Assembly (NCBI GenBank): GCA_018816945.1
Contig: JAHIVC010000015.1
Coordinates: 62,001-126,000 of the forward strand
Direction: 5' to 3'
Source: Bacteroidota bacterium
GTDB lineage: Bacteria; Bacteroidota; Bacteroidia; Bacteroidales; GCA-2711565
DNA: 64,000 nucleotides
Part shown: one piece after another, positions 57,775-64,000 of the stretch
Layout of the letters: every line of letters begins with the position of its first letter
Numbering within the stretch: the first letter of the stretch is position 1
Position numbers and translations under genes: made by a program
Notes under the pieces: generated by a model
What the model was told of the DNA's origin: nothing
The model's input: the letters and a program-made list of their open reading frames with translations, nothing else
Databases searched by the model: none

Positions 57775-57776
57775 GC

Positions 57777-58166
57777 ATGGCTAAGAATGGAATTGTTGAA
57801 GCTTCTCCATCCAGAAACGCAATAGGAAATGGAACCATTATTAAAGGAGATATCGAATCCAACGGCGATTTTCGTATAGATGGTGAATTAACAGGAACTA
57901 TTAGGACCAAAGGAAAAGTTGTGATTGGATCGACCGGGAAAATTGAAGGTGAAGTATTTTGTCAGAATGCGGATGTGGAAGGTATTGTAAATGCAAATAT
58001 GACGGTTACGGATTTACTAACCCTCAAAGCTACTGCCCGATTAAATGGCGATGTCTCTACAAGTAAATTAGCCATTGAGCCCGGTGCACAATTTTTAGGA
58101 TCTTGTAAAATGGGTTCAAACATTAAGAGCGGAATGAAATATCCAGTTAATGAAACCAAATTATAG
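57777..58166 (+). CDS. Bactofilin
   Basis: 129-residue polymer-forming cytoskeletal protein. The central DUF583 beta-helix repeats are clear (GTIIKGDIESNGDFRIDGEL, then GTIRTKGKVVIGSTGKIEGEV and VTDLLTLKATARLNGDV, each read separately), flanked by short disordered ends. Bactofilins place murein hydrolases and morphogenetic proteins in the cell. A membrane M23 endopeptidase gene is divergent at this locus. It overlaps atpZ by 17 bases. Confidence 0.93.
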   Translation: MAKNGIVEASPSRNAIGNGTIIKGDIESNGDFRIDGELTGTIRTKGKVVIGSTGKIEGEVFCQNADVEGIVNANMTVTDLLTLKATARLNGDVSTSKLAIEPGAQFLGSCKMGSNIKSGMKYPVNETKL

Positions 58167-58395
58167 GAAAAAGGATCTTAATGAGAGCCTGAAACTTTAC
58201 TCAAGATATTCCAGCATTGCAATACAAATGCTGCTGATTATCTTAATTGGGGTTTTTGGTGGCATGAAAATTGACCAATGGATAGCATGGAAATTTCCAG
58301 TTTTTACAACCATTCTATCAGTTAGTGCAGTAATTTTATCCATTTACATTGTTACTAAAGATTTATGGGGAAAAAGTAAATTCAAATCGAATTAA
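58150..58395 (+). CDS. atpZ: AtpZ/AtpI-family membrane protein
   Basis: 81 residues with two hydrophobic segments (SIAIQMLLIILIGVFGGMKID and VFTTILSVSAVILSIYIVT), the GGMKIDQW motif of the family. AtpZ/AtpI assist F0 ring assembly or ion supply and usually precede ATP synthase genes. It overlaps the bactofilin gene by 17 bases, so translation is probably coupled. Confidence 0.8.
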   Translation: MKPNYRKKDLNESLKLYSRYSSIAIQMLLIILIGVFGGMKIDQWIAWKFPVFTTILSVSAVILSIYIVTKDLWGKSKFKSN

Positions 58396-58398
58396 AAC

Positions 58399-58785
58399 AT
58401 GAAATTAGCGTTTAACATATTTATCAAAAAATTAGTCATATTCACCCTGATAATTGGTATAATATCTTTTACCGTGGGTTCTTTTGTTCAAAAACAGTTT
58501 ATGACTCCATCTTTGCCTTATTTGCTCATTTTTTTCTTTGCGGTCACAGCTTTCACTTTTTACCTGGCATTAAAAGCTTTTACACAAAAAACTTCCCGAT
58601 TTGCGAATTTTTTTATGATTTCAGTGTTTGCAAAGATGCTACTTTATGTTTCAATCATCATCATTTATGCTTTTATCAACATAAGTGATATCATCAGTTT
58701 TATCATCACCTTCTTTATTTTTTATATTCTCTTTACATCATTTGAAACCTTAGCAATCATCAAGGCTCAAAAGGCGAACCGATAA
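58399..58785 (+). CDS. Four-helix membrane protein, AtpI-like
   Basis: 128 residues, four hydrophobic segments (LVIFTLIIGIISFTVGSFV, LLIFFFAVTAFTFYLALKAF, FFMISVFAKMLLYVSIIIIYA and IISFIITFFIFYILFTSF). In related genomes a protein of this kind separates atpZ from atpB, so I regard it as an AtpI-like assembly factor. Sequence identity to AtpI is not obvious by eye. Confidence 0.6.
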   Translation: MKLAFNIFIKKLVIFTLIIGIISFTVGSFVQKQFMTPSLPYLLIFFFAVTAFTFYLALKAFTQKTSRFANFFMISVFAKMLLYVSIIIIYAFINISDIISFIITFFIFYILFTSFETLAIIKAQKANR

Positions 58786-59808
58786 ATGATAACTACAATT
58801 ACACGCTCTAGATATATTTTATTAGTATTGATGATTTTACCATCGATCATTTTTGCTCAAGATTTGAATGAGAAACATGCTGATTCAAAACTTAATACTG
58901 ATTACATTAAGGATTACAAGCATTTATTTACAACGCGTTTATACTTGTTAAGCGAAAGCGTTGGGTTTACTATTAAACCAAGTAATCTGGAAGTACCACT
59001 CCGATATGTTCCAAATAATGACATCAAAAATGGGCTGGCATTTTTTCATAAATGGTATGGTGTTGGACTTGCTTTCAATAATCCATTCGCGGGCAATGAT
59101 GTTGCAATAAAGGGGAAAAGTAAAATCGTTGATCTGAGAGTAAATGCATATGGACGAGCAATTTCGGCCGAGCTTGCCTTGCAGGATTATCAAGGCTTTT
59201 TCTTAAAAAACATGCTTGAACAACCCATTGCCTGGAATCCTGAAAGTGCATATTTGCTTCGCCCTGATATGCATATATTTTCCACAAGTGCCATCATGTA
59301 TTATGTCGTTAATCATAAAAAACATTCGTTCAGGGCGGCATATCTACAAAATGAGCGTCAGCATAAGAGTTCAGGTTCTATCATTGTAATGCCTTCATTC
59401 GTGTACTTGAAATTGCAATCCGATTCTACATTGATACCTGATTTTTATAATTCAACTTATTTGGTAAAAGATAATGAACACATTGAAGATGGAAAGTTTT
59501 TAACCTATGGGGTATCCCTTGGATATTCGTATACTTATGTATTCTTTAAATATTTTTATGTAAACCTTTCTTTAATCCCGGGTGTATTTGTGCAGAATTA
59601 CGATTATGAATCAGGATTGGGATCAGATAAAGGGGCAAAGTTATCAGCCTTATGGCTTGGCAGGGTAGCATTTGGTTTTAATTCAGATTTTATATATTTG
59701 GGCATCGGAGGAGTTCATGGGTTTAATCCCAGTAAATTTAATATAGGTCAAACAAATTTTAATTACGATATGAACCAGATTAGAGTTTGGATTGGAACCC
59801 GCTTTTAA
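58786..59808 (+). CDS. DUF4421 family exported protein
   Basis: 340 residues with a signal peptide (ILLVLMILPSIIFAQ). The family core is visible in DYKHLFTTRLYLLSESVGFTIK, VPLRYVPNNDIKNGLAFFHKWYGVGLAF (read in parts), IVDLRVNAYGRAISAELALQDY and VVNHKKHSFRAAYLQNERQ. The repeated strand pattern and terminal aromatic residues suggest an outer-membrane barrel. No function is known. It starts directly at the end of the AtpI-like gene, in the place where atpB would be expected. Confidence 0.8.
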   Translation: MITTITRSRYILLVLMILPSIIFAQDLNEKHADSKLNTDYIKDYKHLFTTRLYLLSESVGFTIKPSNLEVPLRYVPNNDIKNGLAFFHKWYGVGLAFNNPFAGNDVAIKGKSKIVDLRVNAYGRAISAELALQDYQGFFLKNMLEQPIAWNPESAYLLRPDMHIFSTSAIMYYVVNHKKHSFRAAYLQNERQHKSSGSIIVMPSFVYLKLQSDSTLIPDFYNSTYLVKDNEHIEDGKFLTYGVSLGYSYTYVFFKYFYVNLSLIPGVFVQNYDYESGLGSDKGAKLSALWLGRVAFGFNSDFIYLGIGGVHGFNPSKFNIGQTNFNYDMNQIRVWIGTRF

Positions 59809-59896
59809 TTTTTTCATTAAAAGTGAAAATGGACAAAAAAGTCAGCATTAATTCCTCCCTGAAAAAAATAACATTTACTTTTATAAAAAAATTATT

Positions 59897-60316
59897 ATGA
59901 TCTTCATCACCAGACGAGAACGATTTAATGCTGCTCATCGACTATTTAGGCAGGATTACACGGATGAGAAAAACCTTGAAGTCTTTGGAAAGTGTTCAAA
60001 CCCCAATTGGCATGGACATAATTACGTACTGTATGTCACTGTCAAAGGTGAAGTAAATCAAGAAACGGGTTTTTTGATTAATTTGAAAGAATTGAGTAAA
60101 GTGATCAATAAATTTATAATTGATAACGTAGATCACAAAAACATTAATCTTGAAGTTGATTTTATGAAAGGCAAACTTGCATCAACTGAAAATTTGGCCA
60201 TTTCAATTTGGGATGAATTGGATGTGCCTTTACAAAGATTAAATGCAAAGCTGCATTCAATAAAAATTTACGAATCTGAAAATAATATTGTTGAATATCT
60301 GGGGCCAACCAAATAA
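59897..60316 (+). CDS. 6-pyruvoyl-tetrahydropterin/carboxytetrahydropterin synthase, PTPS-II type
   Basis: 139 residues, T-fold. Zinc ligands His14 (FNAAH), His39 and His41 (HGHNY). The catalytic Cys33 lies in GKCSNPNWHGH, spacing CxxxxxHGH. That is the spacing of PTPS-II enzymes of tetrahydrobiopterin synthesis, while queuosine QueD has CxxxHGH. NVDHKNIN and the C-terminal SIKIYES with the Glu of the triad are present. I therefore hold back from queD. It precedes folE by 29 bases. Confidence 0.85.
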   Translation: MIFITRRERFNAAHRLFRQDYTDEKNLEVFGKCSNPNWHGHNYVLYVTVKGEVNQETGFLINLKELSKVINKFIIDNVDHKNINLEVDFMKGKLASTENLAISIWDELDVPLQRLNAKLHSIKIYESENNIVEYLGPTK

Positions 60317-60345
60317 ATTAAGCCTTGGTAAAATGATTAAAAAAT

Positions 60346-60963
60346 ATGGAAGACAACGAAGAAATATTAGGGTACGAAAAGGTGGAAAAACACGATCCAA
60401 AAGTTATTGAGGAATTAGCAACTTATTATAAGAGGATATTAAGTTTAATTGGTGAAAATCCTGATAGGGAAGGATTGCTGGATACTCCTGTAAGAGTTGC
60501 AAAAGCGATACAATTTCTAACACAAGGCTATGATCATGATCCTGTTGAAATATTAAGATCAGCTAAATTTAAAGAGGATTATCGGGAAATGGTTATCGTT
60601 AAGGACATAGAAATATATTCGCTTTGCGAACATCATATGATTCCGTTTATCGGAAAAGCGCATGTAGCATATATCCCTAATGGATATATTACCGGTTTAA
60701 GTAAAATTGCCCGGGTAGTCGAGGCATACGCAAGAAGACTGCAGGTACAGGAAAGGCTTACGACCCAAATTAAGAATGCCATTAATGATACTTTACATCC
60801 CTTGGGTGTGGCAGTTGTTATTGAGGCACGACATTTGTGTATGGCGATGAGAGGCGTTCAAAAGCAGAATTCTGTCACGACAACCTCTGATTTTATTGGC
60901 GCGTTTGAAAATGAAAAAACCCGCGCCGAATTTATTCACTTAATAGGATCTAAACTGCATTAG
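60346..60963 (+). CDS. folE: GTP cyclohydrolase I
   Basis: 205 residues. Opens GTP to 7,8-dihydroneopterin triphosphate, the substrate of PTPS enzymes and of folate synthesis. Zinc-binding CEHHMIPF and [11 protein letters not shown], and [27 protein letters not shown] (read as [10 protein letters not shown] and [10 protein letters not shown]) are conserved. It follows the PTPS-II gene in the same direction, so the pair probably forms one pathway unit. Confidence 0.97.
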   Translation: MEDNEEILGYEKVEKHDPKVIEELATYYKRILSLIGENPDREGLLDTPVRVAKAIQFLTQGYDHDPVEILRSAKFKEDYREMVIVKDIEIYSLCEHHMIPFIGKAHVAYIPNGYITGLSKIARVVEAYARRLQVQERLTTQIKNAINDTLHPLGVAVVIEARHLCMAMRGVQKQNSVTTTSDFIGAFENEKTRAEFIHLIGSKLH

Positions 60964-61006
60964 AGGAAAAAAATATTTTTTTGTTTATTATGTAACTGAT
61001 AAAATT

Positions 61007-61735
61007 ATGAACTTAGAAAATAATACTTACGAAACAGCAAATCAGACTTATAAAGTGGGTGCTGTCGCATCTACATTTATTGCAAATGTATTTTCATGGA
61101 TGTTTTTGGCATTAGCCGTAACAGCCGTTACTTCTTACTTTTTTGCATCAAACACGAGCTTGATCGGTAGCATGATTAATATGGAAACGGGAAGGATGAA
61201 TATGTTTGGGTGGATTGTCACTTTGTCACCTTTCGCTTTTGTCATGATTATTACTTTTGGATTGCAGCGACTTTCTTTTAGTACCTTGTCATTCCTTTTT
61301 ATCGTATTTTCAATATTGATGGGAATGAGTTTGAGCTTTATTCTTTTGGTTTATACAGCAAGCTCGGTTTTCCTTACATTTATTGTAACCTCGGCAACTT
61401 TTGGAGTAATGGCTTTTCTGGGTTATACAACTAAAACTGATTTAACCAAATTCGGATCCTTGATGATGATGGGTTTATTTGGGATCATTATTGCCAGTAT
61501 TGCTAATTTCTTTATGCATAGCAGCACACTCGATTACATGATTAGCTTTATTGGTGTATTGGTGTTTACAGGGCTTACAGCCTATGATGTGCAAAAATTA
61601 AAACGCATTGGAAATGGACAGGTTTATGGGGCATTATCCAAAAGCAAGCTTGTTATTTTAGGCGCATTAAATCTATATCTTGATTTTATTAATTTATTCC
61701 TATTTTTGCTTCGCTTTTTAGGTAACCGAAAATAA
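61007..61735 (+). CDS. Bax inhibitor-1/YccA family membrane protein
   Basis: 242 residues with seven membrane segments and the family marks: ANVFSWMFLALAVTAVTSYFF at the start, FGVMAFLGYTTKTDLTKFGS, GVLVFTGLTAYDVQKLKRIG and the final NLYLDFINLFLFLLRFLG. Members are calcium-leak or protease-regulating membrane proteins; the exact role in bacteria is unresolved. Monocistronic, 43 bases after folE. Confidence 0.92.
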   Translation: MNLENNTYETANQTYKVGAVASTFIANVFSWMFLALAVTAVTSYFFASNTSLIGSMINMETGRMNMFGWIVTLSPFAFVMIITFGLQRLSFSTLSFLFIVFSILMGMSLSFILLVYTASSVFLTFIVTSATFGVMAFLGYTTKTDLTKFGSLMMMGLFGIIIASIANFFMHSSTLDYMISFIGVLVFTGLTAYDVQKLKRIGNGQVYGALSKSKLVILGALNLYLDFINLFLFLLRFLGNRK

Positions 61736-61781
61736 GGGTTAAGGAGAAGCATTAAAATTACTTATTATCTAATTAAATAGT

Positions 61782-62657
61782 ATGAAAGCGTTTGTATTCC
61801 CCGGACAGGGAGCTCAGTTTGTTGGAATGGGAAAAGATTTGTATGATAAATCCGTGCTCGCCAAATCCCTTTTTGAAAAGGCCAACGACATATTAAAGTT
61901 TCGAATTACTGATTTAATGTTTAATGGCTCTGATGAGGATTTGAAACAGACAAAAGTAACTCAGCCCGCGATTTTTCTGCATTCGGTCATTCTGGCGACA
62001 ACAATGGGTGAAGATTTTAAACCTGATATGGTTGCGGGTCATTCACTTGGAGAGTTCTCTGCATTGGTTGCAAACAAAACTTTATCATTTGAAGATGGAT
62101 TAAAACTCGTGTATGCCAGGGCAATGGCTATGCAAAAAGCCTGTGAAGCTGAACCCTCTACAATGGCAGCCATCATTGGTCTGGAAGATGCAATTGTTGA
62201 AGAAATATTATCGAAAATTCATGAAGTGGTAGTTCCGGCTAATTATAATTGCCCGGGTCAACTTGTTATTTCCGGTTCTCATGAAGGTATCAATATAGCT
62301 TGTGAGCGATTGAAAGAAGCAGGTGCTAAAAGAGCAATCGTATTAAATGTAGGTGGGGCATTTCATTCTCCTTTAATGGAACCGGCCAGGGCAGAATTAG
62401 CTTCTGCTATAAACGGAACGAAATTTAATACAGGCATTTGTCCTATTTATCAAAATGTAACCGGACAATCAGTAGCTCAGCCAGAAATTATAAAAACGAA
62501 TCTGATTTCTCAATTAACTGCGCCGGTTAGATGGACTCAGATTATGAAAAACATACTGGCAGATGGTGCGAAAACTATTGTAGAAGTTGGCCCCGGAACT
62601 GTATTACAGGGCCTCTTTAAAAAAATAGATAAGAATATTAATACATATAGCGCATAA
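61782..62657 (+). CDS. fabD: Malonyl-CoA:ACP transacylase
   Basis: 291 residues. Loads malonyl onto ACP for fatty acid elongation. FPGQGAQFVGMG near the N-terminus, the nucleophile Ser88 in VAGHSLGEFSALVA, YARAMAMQKACE, and the second His of the dyad in GGAFHSPLMEPA. Purine-rich AAGGAG about 45 bases upstream. A terminator follows directly, so it is transcribed alone and not in a fab cluster. Confidence 0.95.
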   Translation: MKAFVFPGQGAQFVGMGKDLYDKSVLAKSLFEKANDILKFRITDLMFNGSDEDLKQTKVTQPAIFLHSVILATTMGEDFKPDMVAGHSLGEFSALVANKTLSFEDGLKLVYARAMAMQKACEAEPSTMAAIIGLEDAIVEEILSKIHEVVVPANYNCPGQLVISGSHEGINIACERLKEAGAKRAIVLNVGGAFHSPLMEPARAELASAINGTKFNTGICPIYQNVTGQSVAQPEIIKTNLISQLTAPVRWTQIMKNILADGAKTIVEVGPGTVLQGLFKKIDKNINTYSA

Positions 62658-62670
62658 GCTAAGAATTATA

Positions 62671-62700
62671 AAAAGTGCAAAGTGATTTGCACTTTTTTTT
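62671..62700 (+). terminator. Terminator after fabD
   Basis: Perfect stem AAAAGTGCAAA (62671-62681) and TTTGCACTTTT (62686-62696), loop GTGA, followed by Ts to 62700. Confidence 0.9.
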
Positions 62701-62782
62701 TGAACTGATTTTATATTTTATTAAGAATTATTTTCTTTTTCACGTAAGCTTTTCTTTATTTTTGCTGGGTGTTGAACTTGAA

Positions 62783-63412
62783 ATGAAAAAAGTAATATTT
62801 AAGCTCAGAAAAAATATTTATCACCGTTTAACGGCGAGTTCGAGGTATCAGCTACATTCACCATTTCTTTACAAATTGGCAACGGAAATTTTTTCAGGCA
62901 AAACCAACTATAAGTCAGCTAACTACCATCAATTATTAAAAATTAAATCATCAGAAAGAAATATAATTTCATATAAAAATGCGCAAGTATTATCTCGTTT
63001 ACTTGTCTTAAGTGAACCAAAGAATATTCTTTATATTGGATATTCAAAGGTGAATACAAATATAATAACTCAGGCTTCGTCGAACAGTAATGTAATTTCA
63101 ATTGAGGTTGGGACTGATTTTGTTAATTTGAATGCAATACTGCGAGATGATATCAATACCCTTGATTTTGTTTTCTATGATAGGGATACTGATGTTGAAA
63201 AAATTAAAATAGTATTTGATAAATGTTTGAATTACAAAAATAATAATAGTGTATTTGTTTTCGATGATATTTATCATACAAATGCGATGAATGAGATTTG
63301 GAATTATGTAAAAAATCATTTGGAAACTATAGTAAGTATTGATTTGTTTCACATGGGTATTGTCCTATTTAGAAAGGAGATGAGCAGGCAACAAATAAAA
63401 TATCGCTATTAA
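62783..63412 (+). CDS. Methyltransferase-like protein with eroded SAM motif
   Basis: 209 residues from the ATG at 62783; an upstream frame opening at 62675 lies inside the terminator and is rejected. The C-terminal part (SVFVFDDIYHTNAMNEIWN and IVSIDLFHMGIVLFRKEMSRQQIK, in blocks) and the N-terminal RYQLHSPFLYKLATEIF match a Bacteroidota family of class I SAM-dependent methyltransferases. The glycine-rich SAM loop, normally ELGTSLGISTLYL, reads here ILYIGYSKVNTNII and lacks the central glycines. The protein is also about 30 residues shorter than relatives. It may have lost activity. Confidence 0.7.
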   Translation: MKKVIFKLRKNIYHRLTASSRYQLHSPFLYKLATEIFSGKTNYKSANYHQLLKIKSSERNIISYKNAQVLSRLLVLSEPKNILYIGYSKVNTNIITQASSNSNVISIEVGTDFVNLNAILRDDINTLDFVFYDRDTDVEKIKIVFDKCLNYKNNNSVFVFDDIYHTNAMNEIWNYVKNHLETIVSIDLFHMGIVLFRKEMSRQQIKYRY

Positions 63413-63423
63413 AATTCTTTTGC

Positions 63424-63431
63424 TACTTTTG
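63424..63431 (+). promoter_or_regulatory. Possible -7 element for the ABC ATPase gene
   Basis: TACTTTTG matches TAnnTTTG and lies 20 bases before the ATG at 63452. No TTG at the -33 position. Confidence 0.35.
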
Positions 63432-63451
63432 TACATATTAATACGACTACA

Positions 63452-64000
63452 ATGAATAAAGAAATTATTAGATTAAGTGGAATTCAACGCCACTTTCATG
63501 TTGGAACCGAAACTGTTAAAGCATTAAGATCAATAGATTTGGCGATTAATAAAAATGAATTTGTGGCATTAATGGGACCTTCGGGTTCAGGCAAATCCAC
63601 TTTAATGAATTTATTGGGATGCCTCGATACTCCTACTTCAGGCTCGTATGTTTTGAATGGTCAGGATGTGAGTCAGATGGATGATAATGAATTAGCAGAA
63701 GTTAGAAATAAGGAAATTGGTTTCATATTTCAAACTTTCAATTTATTACCTCGTTCAACAGCTCTTGAGAATGTGATGTTGCCATTAATTTATGCCGGAT
63801 ACCCAAAAAATGTACGCCTTGAAAAAGCAGAAAAAGTGCTAAGCGATGTAAGCCTTTCTGATCGTGTTACCCATAAACCAAATGAATTATCAGGTGGACA
63901 ACGACAAAGGGTTGCTGTTGCCAGGGCATTGGTAAATGATCCTTCAATTATATTGGCTGACGAGCCAACAGGTAACCTTGATTCTAAAACATCAATTGAA
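63452..64000 (+). CDS. ABC transporter ATP-binding protein (LolD/MacB type), C-terminus cut by window edge
   Basis: 183 codons present. Walker [10 protein letters not shown] (42-50), Q-loop [12 protein letters not shown], signature [15 protein letters not shown], and Walker [13 protein letters not shown]. The pattern ([23 protein letters not shown]) is that of LolD, MacB or FtsE-like ATPases that power lipoprotein release or tripartite efflux. Which of these applies depends on the permease gene beyond the window. The D-loop is present, the switch histidine is not yet reached. Confidence 0.88.
   Translation, partial: MNKEIIRLSGIQRHFHVGTETVKALRSIDLAINKNEFVALMGPSGSGKSTLMNLLGCLDTPTSGSYVLNGQDVSQMDDNELAEVRNKEIGFIFQTFNLLPRSTALENVMLPLIYAGYPKNVRLEKAEKVLSDVSLSDRVTHKPNELSGGQRQRVAVARALVNDPSIILADEPTGNLDSKTSIE

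Overview
The window is AT-rich DNA from a member of the Bacteroidota. The evidence is a type IX secretion/gliding cluster (porP-gldK-L-M-N, plus a distant porW/sprE), a SusC/SusD pair, a bactofilin, a class II HMG-CoA reductase locus, and promoters of the Bacteroidota type (-33 TTTG or TTG, -7 TAnnTTTG). Nearly all genes are housekeeping or envelope genes. I see no phage, transposase, CRISPR array, rRNA or tRNA gene. Two genes are cut by the window edges: adenine deaminase on the left and a LolD/MacB-type ABC ATPase on the right.

Layout. 1-10.7 kb: adenine deaminase, a small lipoprotein, a PhzF-family isomerase, a large exported Asp-box/sortilin-like propeller protein, two exported proteins of unknown role (6263 and 9982), an exported ConA-like protein followed by a Tat-exported class V aminotransferase, a HemG-like flavodoxin and an S4-domain protein. 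10.9-18.8 kb: a complete trp operon (trpEGDCFBA) ending in a DAHP synthase gene. It is preceded by a well-formed attenuator: promoter, a 16-residue leader peptide with three consecutive Trp codons, a plausible antiterminator and an intrinsic terminator. A REP-like repeat sits between the attenuator and trpE. 18.9-25.6 kb: exported dipeptidase and histidine phosphatase, converging on an orphan susCD pair. 25.6-29.9 kb: a mevalonate-pathway operon (HMG-CoA reductase, GYDIA-type GHMP kinase, diphosphomevalonate decarboxylase, mevalonate kinase).

30.1-40.0 kb: groEL and groES (with a sigma-54-like promoter), then an envelope operon (sigma-54-type activator, lptE, unknown protein, secG), pheT and recG. 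40.0-46.0 kb: the T9SS/gliding core. 46.4-51.6 kb: a YitT membrane protein and a tungstate/molybdate importer (wtpA, wtpB, wtpC) carrying an outer-membrane barrel gene inside the operon. 51.6-58.2 kb: rseP, dxr and an M23 endopeptidase on the minus strand, divergent from porW-bactofilin. 58.2-64 kb: atpZ and an atpI-like gene whose expected ATP synthase genes are replaced by a DUF4421 gene, then a PTPS-II-type pterin synthase, folE, a Bax inhibitor-1 protein, fabD, a SAM-motif-poor methyltransferase-like gene and the partial ABC ATPase.

The most notable points are: the trp attenuator, which obeys classical ribosome-stalling logic; coexistence of dxr (MEP pathway) with a mevalonate operon; an outer-membrane channel gene inside the wtp operon; a sigma-54-like promoter before groESL next to a sensor-less sigma-54 activator whose own promoter holds a palindrome in its spacer; and a PTPS-II/FolE pair that points to tetrahydropterin cofactor synthesis. 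Function calls rest on recognising families by eye, because no database search was possible.
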